DNA of 44,940 nt. It comes from Acetofilamentum sp. GTDB lineage: Bacteria; CAIWAD01. Shown piece by piece: positions 16,599 through 24,414 of this stretch. The stretch lies in assembly GCA_020726405.1 (NCBI GenBank), contig DYSB01000006.1, positions 1-44,940 on the forward strand. Reading direction: 5' to 3'. Position 1 is the first letter of the stretch, and every line of letters starts with the position of its first letter. A program made the position numbers and the translations under genes. Under the pieces are notes generated by a model. That model was not told where the DNA came from. It was given only the letters and a program-made list of their open reading frames with translations, and searched no databases.

Positions 16599-17611
16599 GG
16601 CGTCACCTCCGCGGAGAGATAGGGCAGATAGCGATAAACCTGCACGCGTCGGTTGTATTGGTCGGCGATGAAGAGGCGATTGCCCTCCGCGCAGATGGCG
16701 CTGGGCAACAGGAAGTCGTTGTTCGTGCGGCCCGTGGATCCGAACCAGTAGAGCAGGGCGCCGCCCTGGCTGAAGACCTGCACGCGATTCACGCCGGCGT
16801 CGCTGACGTAGAGGTTGCCGTCGGTGTCGAAGGCCAGGCCCTTGGGAAACATGAAACCGCCCGGCGCGTGGTCATAGACGCCAAACGCGGCGTCGGGCCG
16901 GCCTTCGCGCGTGAAGGCCTGCACGCGGTGATTGAGCGCGTCCAGCACCCAGAGCCGGCCGTCCGGGCTCGTGCAGACGGCGACGGGATGCAGGAACTCG
17001 CCCGGTCCCGTGCCCTCCGAACCCACCGTGCGCAGCCAGCGGCCCGCGCCGTCGAAGACCTGCACCAGGTGCCGGCCCGCGTCGGCGATGTAGAGGAACT
17101 CGCCGTCCCAGTGCATCTGGCCGGGACGCTTCCAGCCATCCGGCGCCTCCAGCTCTCCCTTCAGCAGGCCGGCGGTTTGCCCCAGCAGGAAGACCTTGGC
17201 GCGGCCGGCGTCGGCCACGGCAATGCCCGCCGGGAAAGACTCCACGCCCGAGGGCGTGGCGAACTCGGGGATCTGGAACACCTCGTAGGGTCGCGGGGAA
17301 CAGCCGTCCACGCTGAGCCGGATCACCTGCGACAGATCGCCATCGCAGACCAGCACGCGGCCCTCGGAGTCCATGTCCAGGTCGGTGGGCCGACCGACGG
17401 CGGCCAAGTCGCAGCCGCCCGTGAGGACGCGCAGGGCCCGGATGCCCGCTCCGCCGTCCCGCCGGATCTGGGTGAGCAGGTCCCCCTCGTGCATGAACAG
17501 CGTGTCTGTGCCGGCGGCCACCAGGGGCCGTTCCGCGCGCTCGCTGAGCGTGGCGCAACCGGCCAGCAGCGCGAGCAGAAGCAAGGGGAAGAGGCGACGG
17601 GTGACGTTCAT
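16595..17611 (-). CDS. NHL-type beta-propeller lipoprotein
   Basis: 338 residues with lipobox LLALLAGC (Cys19) and repeated propeller blades: GEFLYIADAGRHLVQVFDGAG, then GRLWVLDALNHRVQAFTREG, GNLYVSDAGVNRVQVFSQGG, and RLFIADQYNRRVQVYRYL. NHL propellers are protein-interaction scaffolds and occur in porin-cytochrome loci of other bacteria, presumably holding the cytochromes. It overlaps its upstream and downstream genes by four bases each (ATGA), so its synthesis is tied to the 18-heme cytochrome and the barrel. I start at MNVTRRLF because the ATG lies in that overlap and precedes a proper lipoprotein signal. Confidence 0.87.
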   Translation of the reverse strand: MNVTRRLFPLLLLALLAGCATLSERAERPLVAAGTDTLFMHEGDLLTQIRRDGGAGIRALRVLTGGCDLAAVGRPTDLDMDSEGRVLVCDGDLSQVIRLSVDGCSPRPYEVFQIPEFATPSGVESFPAGIAVADAGRAKVFLLGQTAGLLKGELEAPDGWKRPGQMHWDGEFLYIADAGRHLVQVFDGAGRWLRTVGSEGTGPGEFLHPVAVCTSPDGRLWVLDALNHRVQAFTREGRPDAAFGVYDHAPGGFMFPKGLAFDTDGNLYVSDAGVNRVQVFSQGGALLYWFGSTGRTNNDFLLPSAICAEGNRLFIADQYNRRVQVYRYLPYLSAEVTP

Positions 17612-19794
17612 GGCAGAATCCGCTTGTCGCTCAGGTGATAGTACCGGTGCTTCCAGAGGGCTTTGTCGCCGTGGCAATCCGAACACACCGCCTCGCTGGT
17701 CTCCTGCCGGAGGAAGTCCGGCGAGGACTCGCCGCCCGTGGGAGGCTGCGCCACGTGCGGATTGTGGCAGCTGGTGCAGTCCACGTGGCCCACCGGCCCC
17801 AGGGCCCGGGCCTGGTTCTCGAAGAGCGGCATGCTGCGGCCGTCCGGCCGCCAGGGACCGTCCACCGTCAGGTACTTCTGGGGATGTCCCCAGGCCTCGG
17901 GGATGCGCGTGGCCAAGCCCTGCTCTCGATGGCAGGACAGGCAGTGGCGGGCTCCGGGCGACCAGTTCTCCGGGTTCCGCTCCAGGGCGGTCGCGGGGAA
18001 GCCGCGCGTGACGCTGTCCATCTGGGCATTGGTCAGGCTGCTGGCGATGATCGCCCAGTCGGAGACCGCGCGGTGCGTGGTGTGACAGGCCCGGCAGGCG
18101 CTCTGGTTGGGTTGGCGCTCGCCCAGATCATGGCCGGATCCCAGCACGTGGGCCTCCTGCTTGTGACACGCGGTGCAGAGCTGGGCCCCCGTGTTGTCCA
18201 GTCGCAGGAAACTCGAGGCGTCGTCGCCCTGGGCGTCGGGCCCCGTCCAGGAGGGCGCCCCGGCCGGCCGCCAGTGATGCGGCTCATGGCAGGATTCGCA
18301 GCCCACCAGCAGATCGACGCCCGTCGGCGCGTCGGCGCCCGGTTTCCAGGTGCGCAGGTTGTCCGCCCGGTATCCCGGCAGGCCGTCTTCCGCCTTCAGC
18401 TTGACAGACAGCAGGTGGCCATGCTCGCCCAGCGGCGTGGCCCCGTGCCGGCCCTGACCCTCGTGGCAGGAGAGGCAGAGACTGGTGAATTCCGAGACCC
18501 CGCCATTGGCATGGCCATCCGAGAAGGAGGCCTTCTCGTGCGTGTTGTGGCAGGACGTGCACTGGCCCCGGCTGGGCTCCTTCCAGTTGAAGGAGTTGTG
18601 GTCGCTCACCAGGGTTTGGGCCTCCGCCGTGTGGCAGGTTACGCAGAGCCGCCCGTTTTCGTCGTCGGGCAGCCGCAGGAAGCTGCTCAACGCGTCGCCC
18701 TCTTCCCCGCCGGGACCGGGTCGGCCATCCGCTTGCGGACTCCATTGGTGGGGATCGTGGCAGGTGGTGCAACTCATGCGCTGCGCGCTTCGCAAGGGCA
18801 GCAGGTTGCCGGCGTTCTTCACCGTGGCGTCCATGGTGTGCCCGTGGCCCACCCAGGTCTTGGCGGAGGCGGCGCCCTTGTCCTGGTGGCAGCTCAGGCA
18901 GCGCGCATCCACTCCCGCGGACACGGGGTCCGCCGCCCGGCCATTGGGCAGTGGCCAGGCCCACATGGACGCGCCCTTGCCCCCGTGGCTCACGTGGCAG
19001 GCGGCGCAGGCGTCCGCCGTGCCCGCCGTCTTGCCCGTGTTCCCGATGGTCAGGTTCGGATGCGACAACGCCAGATGATGGTCCGATTCCAGGATGGCGA
19101 ATGAGGACTCGTGGCAGCTTCTGCAGAGCGCGGTCCGGTCCCCCTCCACCATCAGCTTGGCGCTCACGGGATCGTGCGGATTGTGACAGCTCAGGCATTC
19201 CACCTTGGTGGCCGAGACGTGGCGGCCGGCCAGCGCCTCGGGCAAGGGGCTCTCCAGACTGGCGTGGATGGGATGGTCGGTGCCGCGCCGAGCGTGGTCG
19301 GAGTGGCACTTCAGGCACAACGCCGAGTTCTCGGTCTCCTCCCTCAGGAAGGGGATGTACATGAACTCGCGTTCCATCTTGTTCATGTGCGGCGTATGGC
19401 AGGTGCCGCAGTACATCTCCCCGTTGAGGTCAAGGGGAAGGCCGCTCCCCTTCGTCCCGTGAGGGTTGCTGGCCTTGCGGGCGTGGGGATTGCCCTGCTT
19501 GAAGTAGGCGCGCGAATCGCCCACATACCCATCGTGACAGGACCAGCACATGTCCTGGGTGGATACGCGGGCCTCCTTGCCATCGATTAGGATGGGATGG
19601 TCCACCGGTGGCAGCAAGGGCGCCATCTTCTCATAGCCGTCGCCCCACTCCACGTGGCAGATGACGCACTCCTTGGAGCGGTCCATCTTCAGCTGGGACA
19701 TGGCGGGCTGCGCCAGCCCCAGGGCCAGCAGTCCGACCACCGCTACCAGGACCACGCACCGCGCAGTGTTTCCAGCGAATCCGCGGGTGCTCAA
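17608..19794 (-). CDS. 18-heme c-type cytochrome
   Basis: Secreted multiheme cytochrome of about 728 residues with 18 canonical CxxCH motifs spread evenly (first at CVICH, last at CSDCH). Most are followed by a second His two or three residues later (CHNPH, CHTPH, CHDPH), suggesting bis-His ligation. The signal peptide is VVLVAVVGLLALGLAQPAMS, without a lipobox. I favour the TTG start because an ideal AAGGAGG lies 8 nt before it; an ATG 24 bp earlier (19818) is the alternative and has only a weak site. Its size and heme number fit an extended electron wire of the extracellular or outer-membrane conduit. It is followed, with a four-base overlap, by the propeller lipoprotein. Confidence 0.9.
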   Translation of the reverse strand: MSTRGFAGNTARCVVLVAVVGLLALGLAQPAMSQLKMDRSKECVICHVEWGDGYEKMAPLLPPVDHPILIDGKEARVSTQDMCWSCHDGYVGDSRAYFKQGNPHARKASNPHGTKGSGLPLDLNGEMYCGTCHTPHMNKMEREFMYIPFLREETENSALCLKCHSDHARRGTDHPIHASLESPLPEALAGRHVSATKVECLSCHNPHDPVSAKLMVEGDRTALCRSCHESSFAILESDHHLALSHPNLTIGNTGKTAGTADACAACHVSHGGKGASMWAWPLPNGRAADPVSAGVDARCLSCHQDKGAASAKTWVGHGHTMDATVKNAGNLLPLRSAQRMSCTTCHDPHQWSPQADGRPGPGGEEGDALSSFLRLPDDENGRLCVTCHTAEAQTLVSDHNSFNWKEPSRGQCTSCHNTHEKASFSDGHANGGVSEFTSLCLSCHEGQGRHGATPLGEHGHLLSVKLKAEDGLPGYRADNLRTWKPGADAPTGVDLLVGCESCHEPHHWRPAGAPSWTGPDAQGDDASSFLRLDNTGAQLCTACHKQEAHVLGSGHDLGERQPNQSACRACHTTHRAVSDWAIIASSLTNAQMDSVTRGFPATALERNPENWSPGARHCLSCHREQGLATRIPEAWGHPQKYLTVDGPWRPDGRSMPLFENQARALGPVGHVDCTSCHNPHVAQPPTGGESSPDFLRQETSEAVCSDCHGDKALWKHRYYHLSDKRILP

Positions 19795-19832
19795 GTCCGG
19801 CTCCTCCTTGTCACACATTCAAGACTCCGCGT

Positions 19833-20780
19833 TCAGGGGATGTCGAAGCGGACGATCCGGCTTGCCTTGCTGTCCACCACCCACCAGGACGACCCGCAGC
19901 ACGCGATGGCCGTGGGACCCTCCAAGCGCCAGGGTTTGCCCTTCAGCATGAGCATTCCCTGGCTTTGGGCATACTCGTCGTAGGCGTGGACCATGCCCAA
20001 GTAGCTGTCGGTGATCAGCAGGCCCTTGCCGTTCCAGCAGGCGCAGGCGCCCTTGGGACGGTAGAGGCGCTCGCCGTCGGTCCCGAAGGAACCCACCATG
20101 CGGTCGAAGTTCCCCAGGCGGGTGTAGGCCTGGATGCGCCCACCCAGCACGTCGATGACCATGAAACCGTTCTGGTGCCGAGCCAGGATGCCCGGGAACT
20201 TGAATTCCTCCACCCTCTCGCCGGGGCGTCCGTCGGGGAGGGTCATCCCCGCCATGCGCCGCATGGGTTTGATCTCGCCGCCGCCGCGCCCGATCACCTG
20301 CAGCAATGCCCCGTCATACGAGACGAAGAGCAGCCGGTGGTTGTCGTTGTCGCTGACCACCAGCTTGTCCTCCAAAGCCAGCACGTCCACCGGGTCGCAG
20401 TTGCCGGGCAGCTGGATAGTCTGCAAGAGCTTGCCTTCCAATCCCATCACAAAGATGGAACCCGCCTCGGGATCGCTGACATAAAGCCGGTCCTTCCAGA
20501 TGTCGTTTCCCAGCGGGTTGACGAAGCCCGGATTGGTGATCTCACGAAGCAGCTGCCCCTGCGGGCTGATCACCACCACTCGTCTGTTCAGCCCATCCAC
20601 CACGTAGGCATTGGACTTGGCGTCCGTGGCCAGGTCCGTGGGAAAGGTGGTCCCGGCCTTCACGTCCTGGAGGATGCGCACCTCCACGGCCCACGCGGCA
20701 CGCGGCACCAGCGACAAGGCAAGCAACAGGCCCAGCCACGCGAGCGGCTTAATAGGCCGGAGGCAGGAAGAAGATTTCAT
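19833..20780 (-). CDS. Secreted NHL-type beta-propeller protein
   Basis: 315 residues with a signal peptide (LAWLGLLLALSLVPRAAWA) and propeller blades such as NAYVVDGLNRRVVVISPQG, then RLYVSDPEAGSIFVMGLEG, KLVVSDNDNHRLLFVSYDG, and GLLITDSYLGMVHAYDEY. Unlike the second propeller in the operon it has no lipobox, so it is probably soluble in the periplasm or exported. The gene begins inside the last codons of the CbcL-like gene (32-bp overlap), which suggests coupled translation. The ATG is preferred; a GTG two codons earlier is possible. The likely role is a scaffold for the neighbouring cytochromes, inferred from fold and context. Confidence 0.85.
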   Translation of the reverse strand: MKSSSCLRPIKPLAWLGLLLALSLVPRAAWAVEVRILQDVKAGTTFPTDLATDAKSNAYVVDGLNRRVVVISPQGQLLREITNPGFVNPLGNDIWKDRLYVSDPEAGSIFVMGLEGKLLQTIQLPGNCDPVDVLALEDKLVVSDNDNHRLLFVSYDGALLQVIGRGGGEIKPMRRMAGMTLPDGRPGERVEEFKFPGILARHQNGFMVIDVLGGRIQAYTRLGNFDRMVGSFGTDGERLYRPKGACACWNGKGLLITDSYLGMVHAYDEYAQSQGMLMLKGKPWRLEGPTAIACCGSSWWVVDSKASRIVRFDIP

Positions 20781-23322
20781 TGTCACTCACACTGGCTGTG
20801 ATGGCGCTGCTGCGCAGGGCGCGCACCCGGTTTTCGTCGAAGCCCACGGCTTGGAAATCCAACAGGCCGCCTTCCGCCACGTGGCACTCCGTACAGGTGG
20901 CTCCCGTGCCGACGCCGGATTGGACGCGATCGTGGAAGGTGTCCTTGGTGTCCTGCATGCGGGCCTGGGTCATGGGGGCGCTGTTGGCCAGGTACTCCTT
21001 GGCCCGCTCGCTGCCCAGGTCGGCGAAGAGCGGCTGGCCTCCCACCTTGATTCCGAGCAGGCTGGTGAAGTTGTCCAGGCCCGTGTCCGCAGGCTCCTCC
21101 AGCAGCTTGTAGGGCATGGCCGGATCCCCTTCCACCTTCACCCGCAGATCCAGCCAAGCGAAGTTCGCCGACACCCGGTCCTCCGGCTTGGCGTGGCAGG
21201 ACTCGCAGGTCATGAAGCGGCTGTGCAGGTTGAGGTAGGCGCGCGTCTTGAGCTCCTTCTGGTGCGGCAGCATGGAATGGCAGAGCAGGCATTCGCTCGG
21301 TCGCAGGTTCTCGTCCACCGTGACCACGGGCACTGAATCGTGGAAGCGGCGATGCCGCCAATCCACGTCCTCATGGGCCACGCGCAGCGGATAGCTCGGA
21401 TCCGCCAGCGCCGCCTCCTTGTCCGCCAGGGGACGCTTGCACCACTGGTCCACGATGGCCTCGGAATCCGGTTTGTTGTCCAGCCCCAGATAGAGGCGGA
21501 AGGACCAGATCATGGCCGCGCAAGTGCCGATGGTGAGCACCAGGAAGGACCAGCCCAGGGTCCGAGCCACCACCGAGCGGGCCGCACGGCGACGCTCCGG
21601 CTTTCCCGTCACCTCATTGAGAAGGATGGCGCCGTGGGTCTCCAGGGCGTCCGGCGCCAACAACGCGCCGTGCTCCTCCTCCATGTCATCCTCGCCCATC
21701 TTGCCGTCGATCCAGATCTCGCTCATGGGCCAGCGGGCGGGCTTCCAATGGACATTCCAGAAGTGCCAGACCACGATGGCCGCCACGGCCAAAATGGCCT
21801 CCAGCGAGTGCACCAGACGCGCCAAATCCACCACGAACTTGGAGCCCAGCTGCTCGAACCACAGGATGATGCCCGTACCCGTCATCACCACGGAGCCCCA
21901 GGCAAAGGCCCAGTACTCCATCTTTTCGCCGTAGTTGAAGAAGCCGAACGCCGGACGGTCCTTGCGGTGCCCCAGCATGAAGGCCAGGTTGTGGGTCACG
22001 AGCTTGATGTCCGCGGGGCCTGGCAGCATGGCCCACATCAGCGCTCGGCCGCGCTTGGTGAACATGGCGTAGCCCACGTGGTACACGGAGACCAGGGTCA
22101 GCATGATGGCCGCCACCCGGTGGCTCCAATCCCGCGCCGGCATGAAGTACTCCCACTGCACCAGCGTGCCGAAGCGGGCGGGCGGAATCCACAGCATCAC
22201 GCCGGTCAGGGCCAGCAGCGTGAAGCTCACGAACATGACCACGTGGCTGATGCGCTCCGCCGGGGTCAGGCGCTTGAACACCCGCCGCACGGCGCTGTCC
22301 TTCTTCTCGTGGGTGGCGAGCTGCTTGCGATGCCGTCTCCAGGCCACGTAGTCCAGCAGGTTGTGGAACAGCATGCCGCCGATGGTGAGCAGGATGATCC
22401 AGATGTAGACCCACTTCACCCAGACCAGGATGCTGGCCTTCGCTCCCTGGTAGAGGTCGTGCATGGAACCGGCGGTGGCGAACTCGATGGTGGCCCCGTC
22501 ATGGCAACCCACCGTGCTGCAAGTCTGCTGAAGGTTGCTGGCGTGGATCATGGACTTGGCATCGTCCTGGCTGCGGATGCCGTGGGTGCCATGGCAGTCC
22601 GCGCACACCGGGCTGCGCTTGTCGCCCAGGTTGAACCCGCGTCCGTGGAAGGACTCGAGGAAGCTCGAGACCATTGTGCCGTCCACGAGCAGGGCCTGCA
22701 GACTGTCCGAGACCAGCTCGTTGTCCGTGTGGCAGCGGATGCAGGCCTCGAAGTTCTGCTGGTGGCGCCAGTACTCGTCCTCGCTCATGTGCAAGGCGAG
22801 ATGTTTGAAATCCTCGTCCAGCTCGTTGTAATTCTCATGGCATTGGCGGCACTTCTCCTCCGCGCCCTTGAGGTTCCCGGGCATTTCCTGGGCGTACACC
22901 GTATTGAAGTGACAGTCCTTGCACTCGGGCTTGAGGTGGTCATTCTTGCCTTCACCGGACTTGCCGTGCACAGAGGCCGCCAATTCCTTGGCATGGGGGA
23001 AGTGGCTGAAATCCCTGCCCGTGTAGGGGTCGATGACATGGCAGGCCACCGCGCAGTTCACCTTCTGCACGGGCGTGCGGTGTGGCACCTGGTCCACGTC
23101 CGTGTGGCATTGGCGACAGGCGAAGCGGCCGTGGACGGACTCCTTGTGGATCCCTTCATCCACGTAGAAATTGCGCACGCCCAGGGAATCCGACACAGCC
23201 ATCCAGGGCTTGCCATGGCAAAACAGGCAGTTCTCAGGATCGAAACGCATGTCTTGGGCCTGGACGGAACCGCTAAGCGCAAGGACCAGCAGGCAGGACA
23301 GCAGGGCCGACAGTCTCAACAT
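20749..23322 (-). CDS. CbcL-like fusion of multiheme cytochrome c and membrane cytochrome b
   Basis: 857 residues. After a signal peptide (LSALLSCLLVLALSGSVQA), the first 280 residues hold eight heme motifs: six CxxCH, one Cys-x3-Cys-His (CAVACH) and one Cys-x4-Cys-His (CSTVGCH). A membrane part of six helices (about 295-605) follows, with His residues in GMLFHNLLDY, ISHVVMFVSF, DWSHRVAA, VYHVGYAMF and LVHSLEAI, as in FdnI/cytochrome b561-type diheme subunits. A C-terminal soluble part (610-857) adds three CxxCH motifs. Geobacter CbcL has the same c-plus-b fusion and oxidises menaquinol for metal reduction, so this is the likely inner-membrane entry point. The C-terminal heme domain appears additional to that plan. 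The ATG has GGAGG. Confidence 0.88.
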   Translation of the reverse strand: MLRLSALLSCLLVLALSGSVQAQDMRFDPENCLFCHGKPWMAVSDSLGVRNFYVDEGIHKESVHGRFACRQCHTDVDQVPHRTPVQKVNCAVACHVIDPYTGRDFSHFPHAKELAASVHGKSGEGKNDHLKPECKDCHFNTVYAQEMPGNLKGAEEKCRQCHENYNELDEDFKHLALHMSEDEYWRHQQNFEACIRCHTDNELVSDSLQALLVDGTMVSSFLESFHGRGFNLGDKRSPVCADCHGTHGIRSQDDAKSMIHASNLQQTCSTVGCHDGATIEFATAGSMHDLYQGAKASILVWVKWVYIWIILLTIGGMLFHNLLDYVAWRRHRKQLATHEKKDSAVRRVFKRLTPAERISHVVMFVSFTLLALTGVMLWIPPARFGTLVQWEYFMPARDWSHRVAAIMLTLVSVYHVGYAMFTKRGRALMWAMLPGPADIKLVTHNLAFMLGHRKDRPAFGFFNYGEKMEYWAFAWGSVVMTGTGIILWFEQLGSKFVVDLARLVHSLEAILAVAAIVVWHFWNVHWKPARWPMSEIWIDGKMGEDDMEEEHGALLAPDALETHGAILLNEVTGKPERRRAARSVVARTLGWSFLVLTIGTCAAMIWSFRLYLGLDNKPDSEAIVDQWCKRPLADKEAALADPSYPLRVAHEDVDWRHRRFHDSVPVVTVDENLRPSECLLCHSMLPHQKELKTRAYLNLHSRFMTCESCHAKPEDRVSANFAWLDLRVKVEGDPAMPYKLLEEPADTGLDNFTSLLGIKVGGQPLFADLGSERAKEYLANSAPMTQARMQDTKDTFHDRVQSGVGTGATCTECHVAEGGLLDFQAVGFDENRVRALRSSAITASVSDNEIFFLPPAY

Positions 23323-23416
23323 GAATCCTCCAGAGCCGGAAACACGAGGCAGGAGTTGTTGGATCCTGGCAGGATAGGTCGACAGCGGAGCACCATGCCT
23401 GGGTCCACGCGTCCGC

Positions 23417-24349
23417 TTACAGGTCATGGCAGGCATAGCAGATCCGCTCCTTGGGCGCCCGCAGCAACATGGCGGCCGGGGACTCCGTTCCTCCGCAGGC
23501 CGGATTGGGCGAGTGGCACGTGGTGCATGTAAGGAACTCGCCCTCCCGCAGGGGGAGGTTGGTTCCGGACGCTTCCTGGAATCGCGCGAGAGCGGATGCC
23601 GTGTCCATCTTCAGTCGGTTGTGTTTCACGGATTTGCCGATGTGCTCGCGCTCGTGCTTGACGTCCTTGTGGCACTTCAGGCACAGTTCGCCGGCGGGCA
23701 GCTGGATGCTCTTGCCCGGCCGGACCGCGTCCTGACCCGGCGTGTGGCAATACCAGCAGAGATTGGCATCCCCCGCGGTGCGATGCGGGTTCTTCTGGGG
23801 ATAGAGGGCGCGCTCGTGGCACTGGTAGCAGAAGTCCGTCTCCCGGGGCCAGGGGCCGCCCACCAGCATGGCGCGGTTCTCCCGGTGCACGCGGAAATTG
23901 CCGTCCCCCTTGCAGCCGATGTTGTGGCAGGTCAGGCACGTGGAGCGGCCGTCCTGCAGGCGCGCGCCTTTGAAGGACGGCGCCTTGGGGTTGTCCCCGG
24001 CGAAGTTGGTGGGATGGATCTCCCGCAGGTGCGCCACGGGGTCGTGGCACTCTGTGCAGGATTCAGCCCGGAACGAGGCGGTGCCGGGCTCGGCGCCGGC
24101 GACGTGACACTCCGCGCAGCGGTTCTCGCGGCCATGCGGGTTTTGCTTGCCCGGCCGGGTCAAGTGGTGGGTCAGCGTGTCACGCGGGGCGGGTGTATTG
24201 CAGGCCGGAGCGCCAGGCGCACACAGTCCGCAGGAGGCGGCCTTGGGGGCCTCGGCCGTGGCGGCAGGGCCCATCAGCAACAGGAACGCGCCGGCGCTGA
24301 GGGCCGCCAGCAGGAACCAAAGGAGGCTGCGGGTTGCAGGTCGTTCCAC
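23417..24349 (-). CDS. 8-heme c-type cytochrome, membrane-anchored or secreted
   Basis: 310 residues from a GTG start. An N-terminal hydrophobic segment (LLWFLLAALSAGAFLLLMG) serves as signal or anchor, followed by a short cysteine-rich stretch (CGLCAPGAPAC) and eight canonical CxxCH motifs; the last (CYACHDL) ends the protein. I chose this GTG because GGAG lies 6 nt upstream and because it follows the hairpin after the rhodanese gene. Two earlier GTGs (24364 and 24457, the latter inside the rhodanese gene) have poorer sites. It lies between the rhodanese lipoprotein and the CbcL-like gene, 94 bp before the latter, so a periplasmic carrier role between membrane quinol oxidation and the outer conduit is plausible. 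Confidence 0.87.
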   Translation of the reverse strand: MERPATRSLLWFLLAALSAGAFLLLMGPAATAEAPKAASCGLCAPGAPACNTPAPRDTLTHHLTRPGKQNPHGRENRCAECHVAGAEPGTASFRAESCTECHDPVAHLREIHPTNFAGDNPKAPSFKGARLQDGRSTCLTCHNIGCKGDGNFRVHRENRAMLVGGPWPRETDFCYQCHERALYPQKNPHRTAGDANLCWYCHTPGQDAVRPGKSIQLPAGELCLKCHKDVKHEREHIGKSVKHNRLKMDTASALARFQEASGTNLPLREGEFLTCTTCHSPNPACGGTESPAAMLLRAPKERICYACHDL

Positions 24350-24378
24350 CGGGGACTCCGCCACTTGGATAGGGGACT

Positions 24379-24402
24379 CCGGAGCCGCCGCAGCGGCTCC
24401 GG
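24379..24402 (-). repeat. Hairpin after the rhodanese gene
   Basis: A perfect 10-bp stem, CCGGAGCCGC-CGCA-GCGGCTCCGG, begins about 12 bp after the rhodanese stop codon and precedes the chosen start of the 8-heme cytochrome. There is no U-tract. It could attenuate transcription or stabilise the upstream mRNA, giving different protein amounts within one operon. Confidence 0.5.
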
Positions 24403-24414
24403 GCTCCAGATTGA

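Noticed and set aside
21340-23532. 730-codon open frame antisense to the CbcL-like gene
   Set aside because: Complement-strand artefact; the opposite strand carries 11 heme motifs, six membrane helices and a signal peptide.
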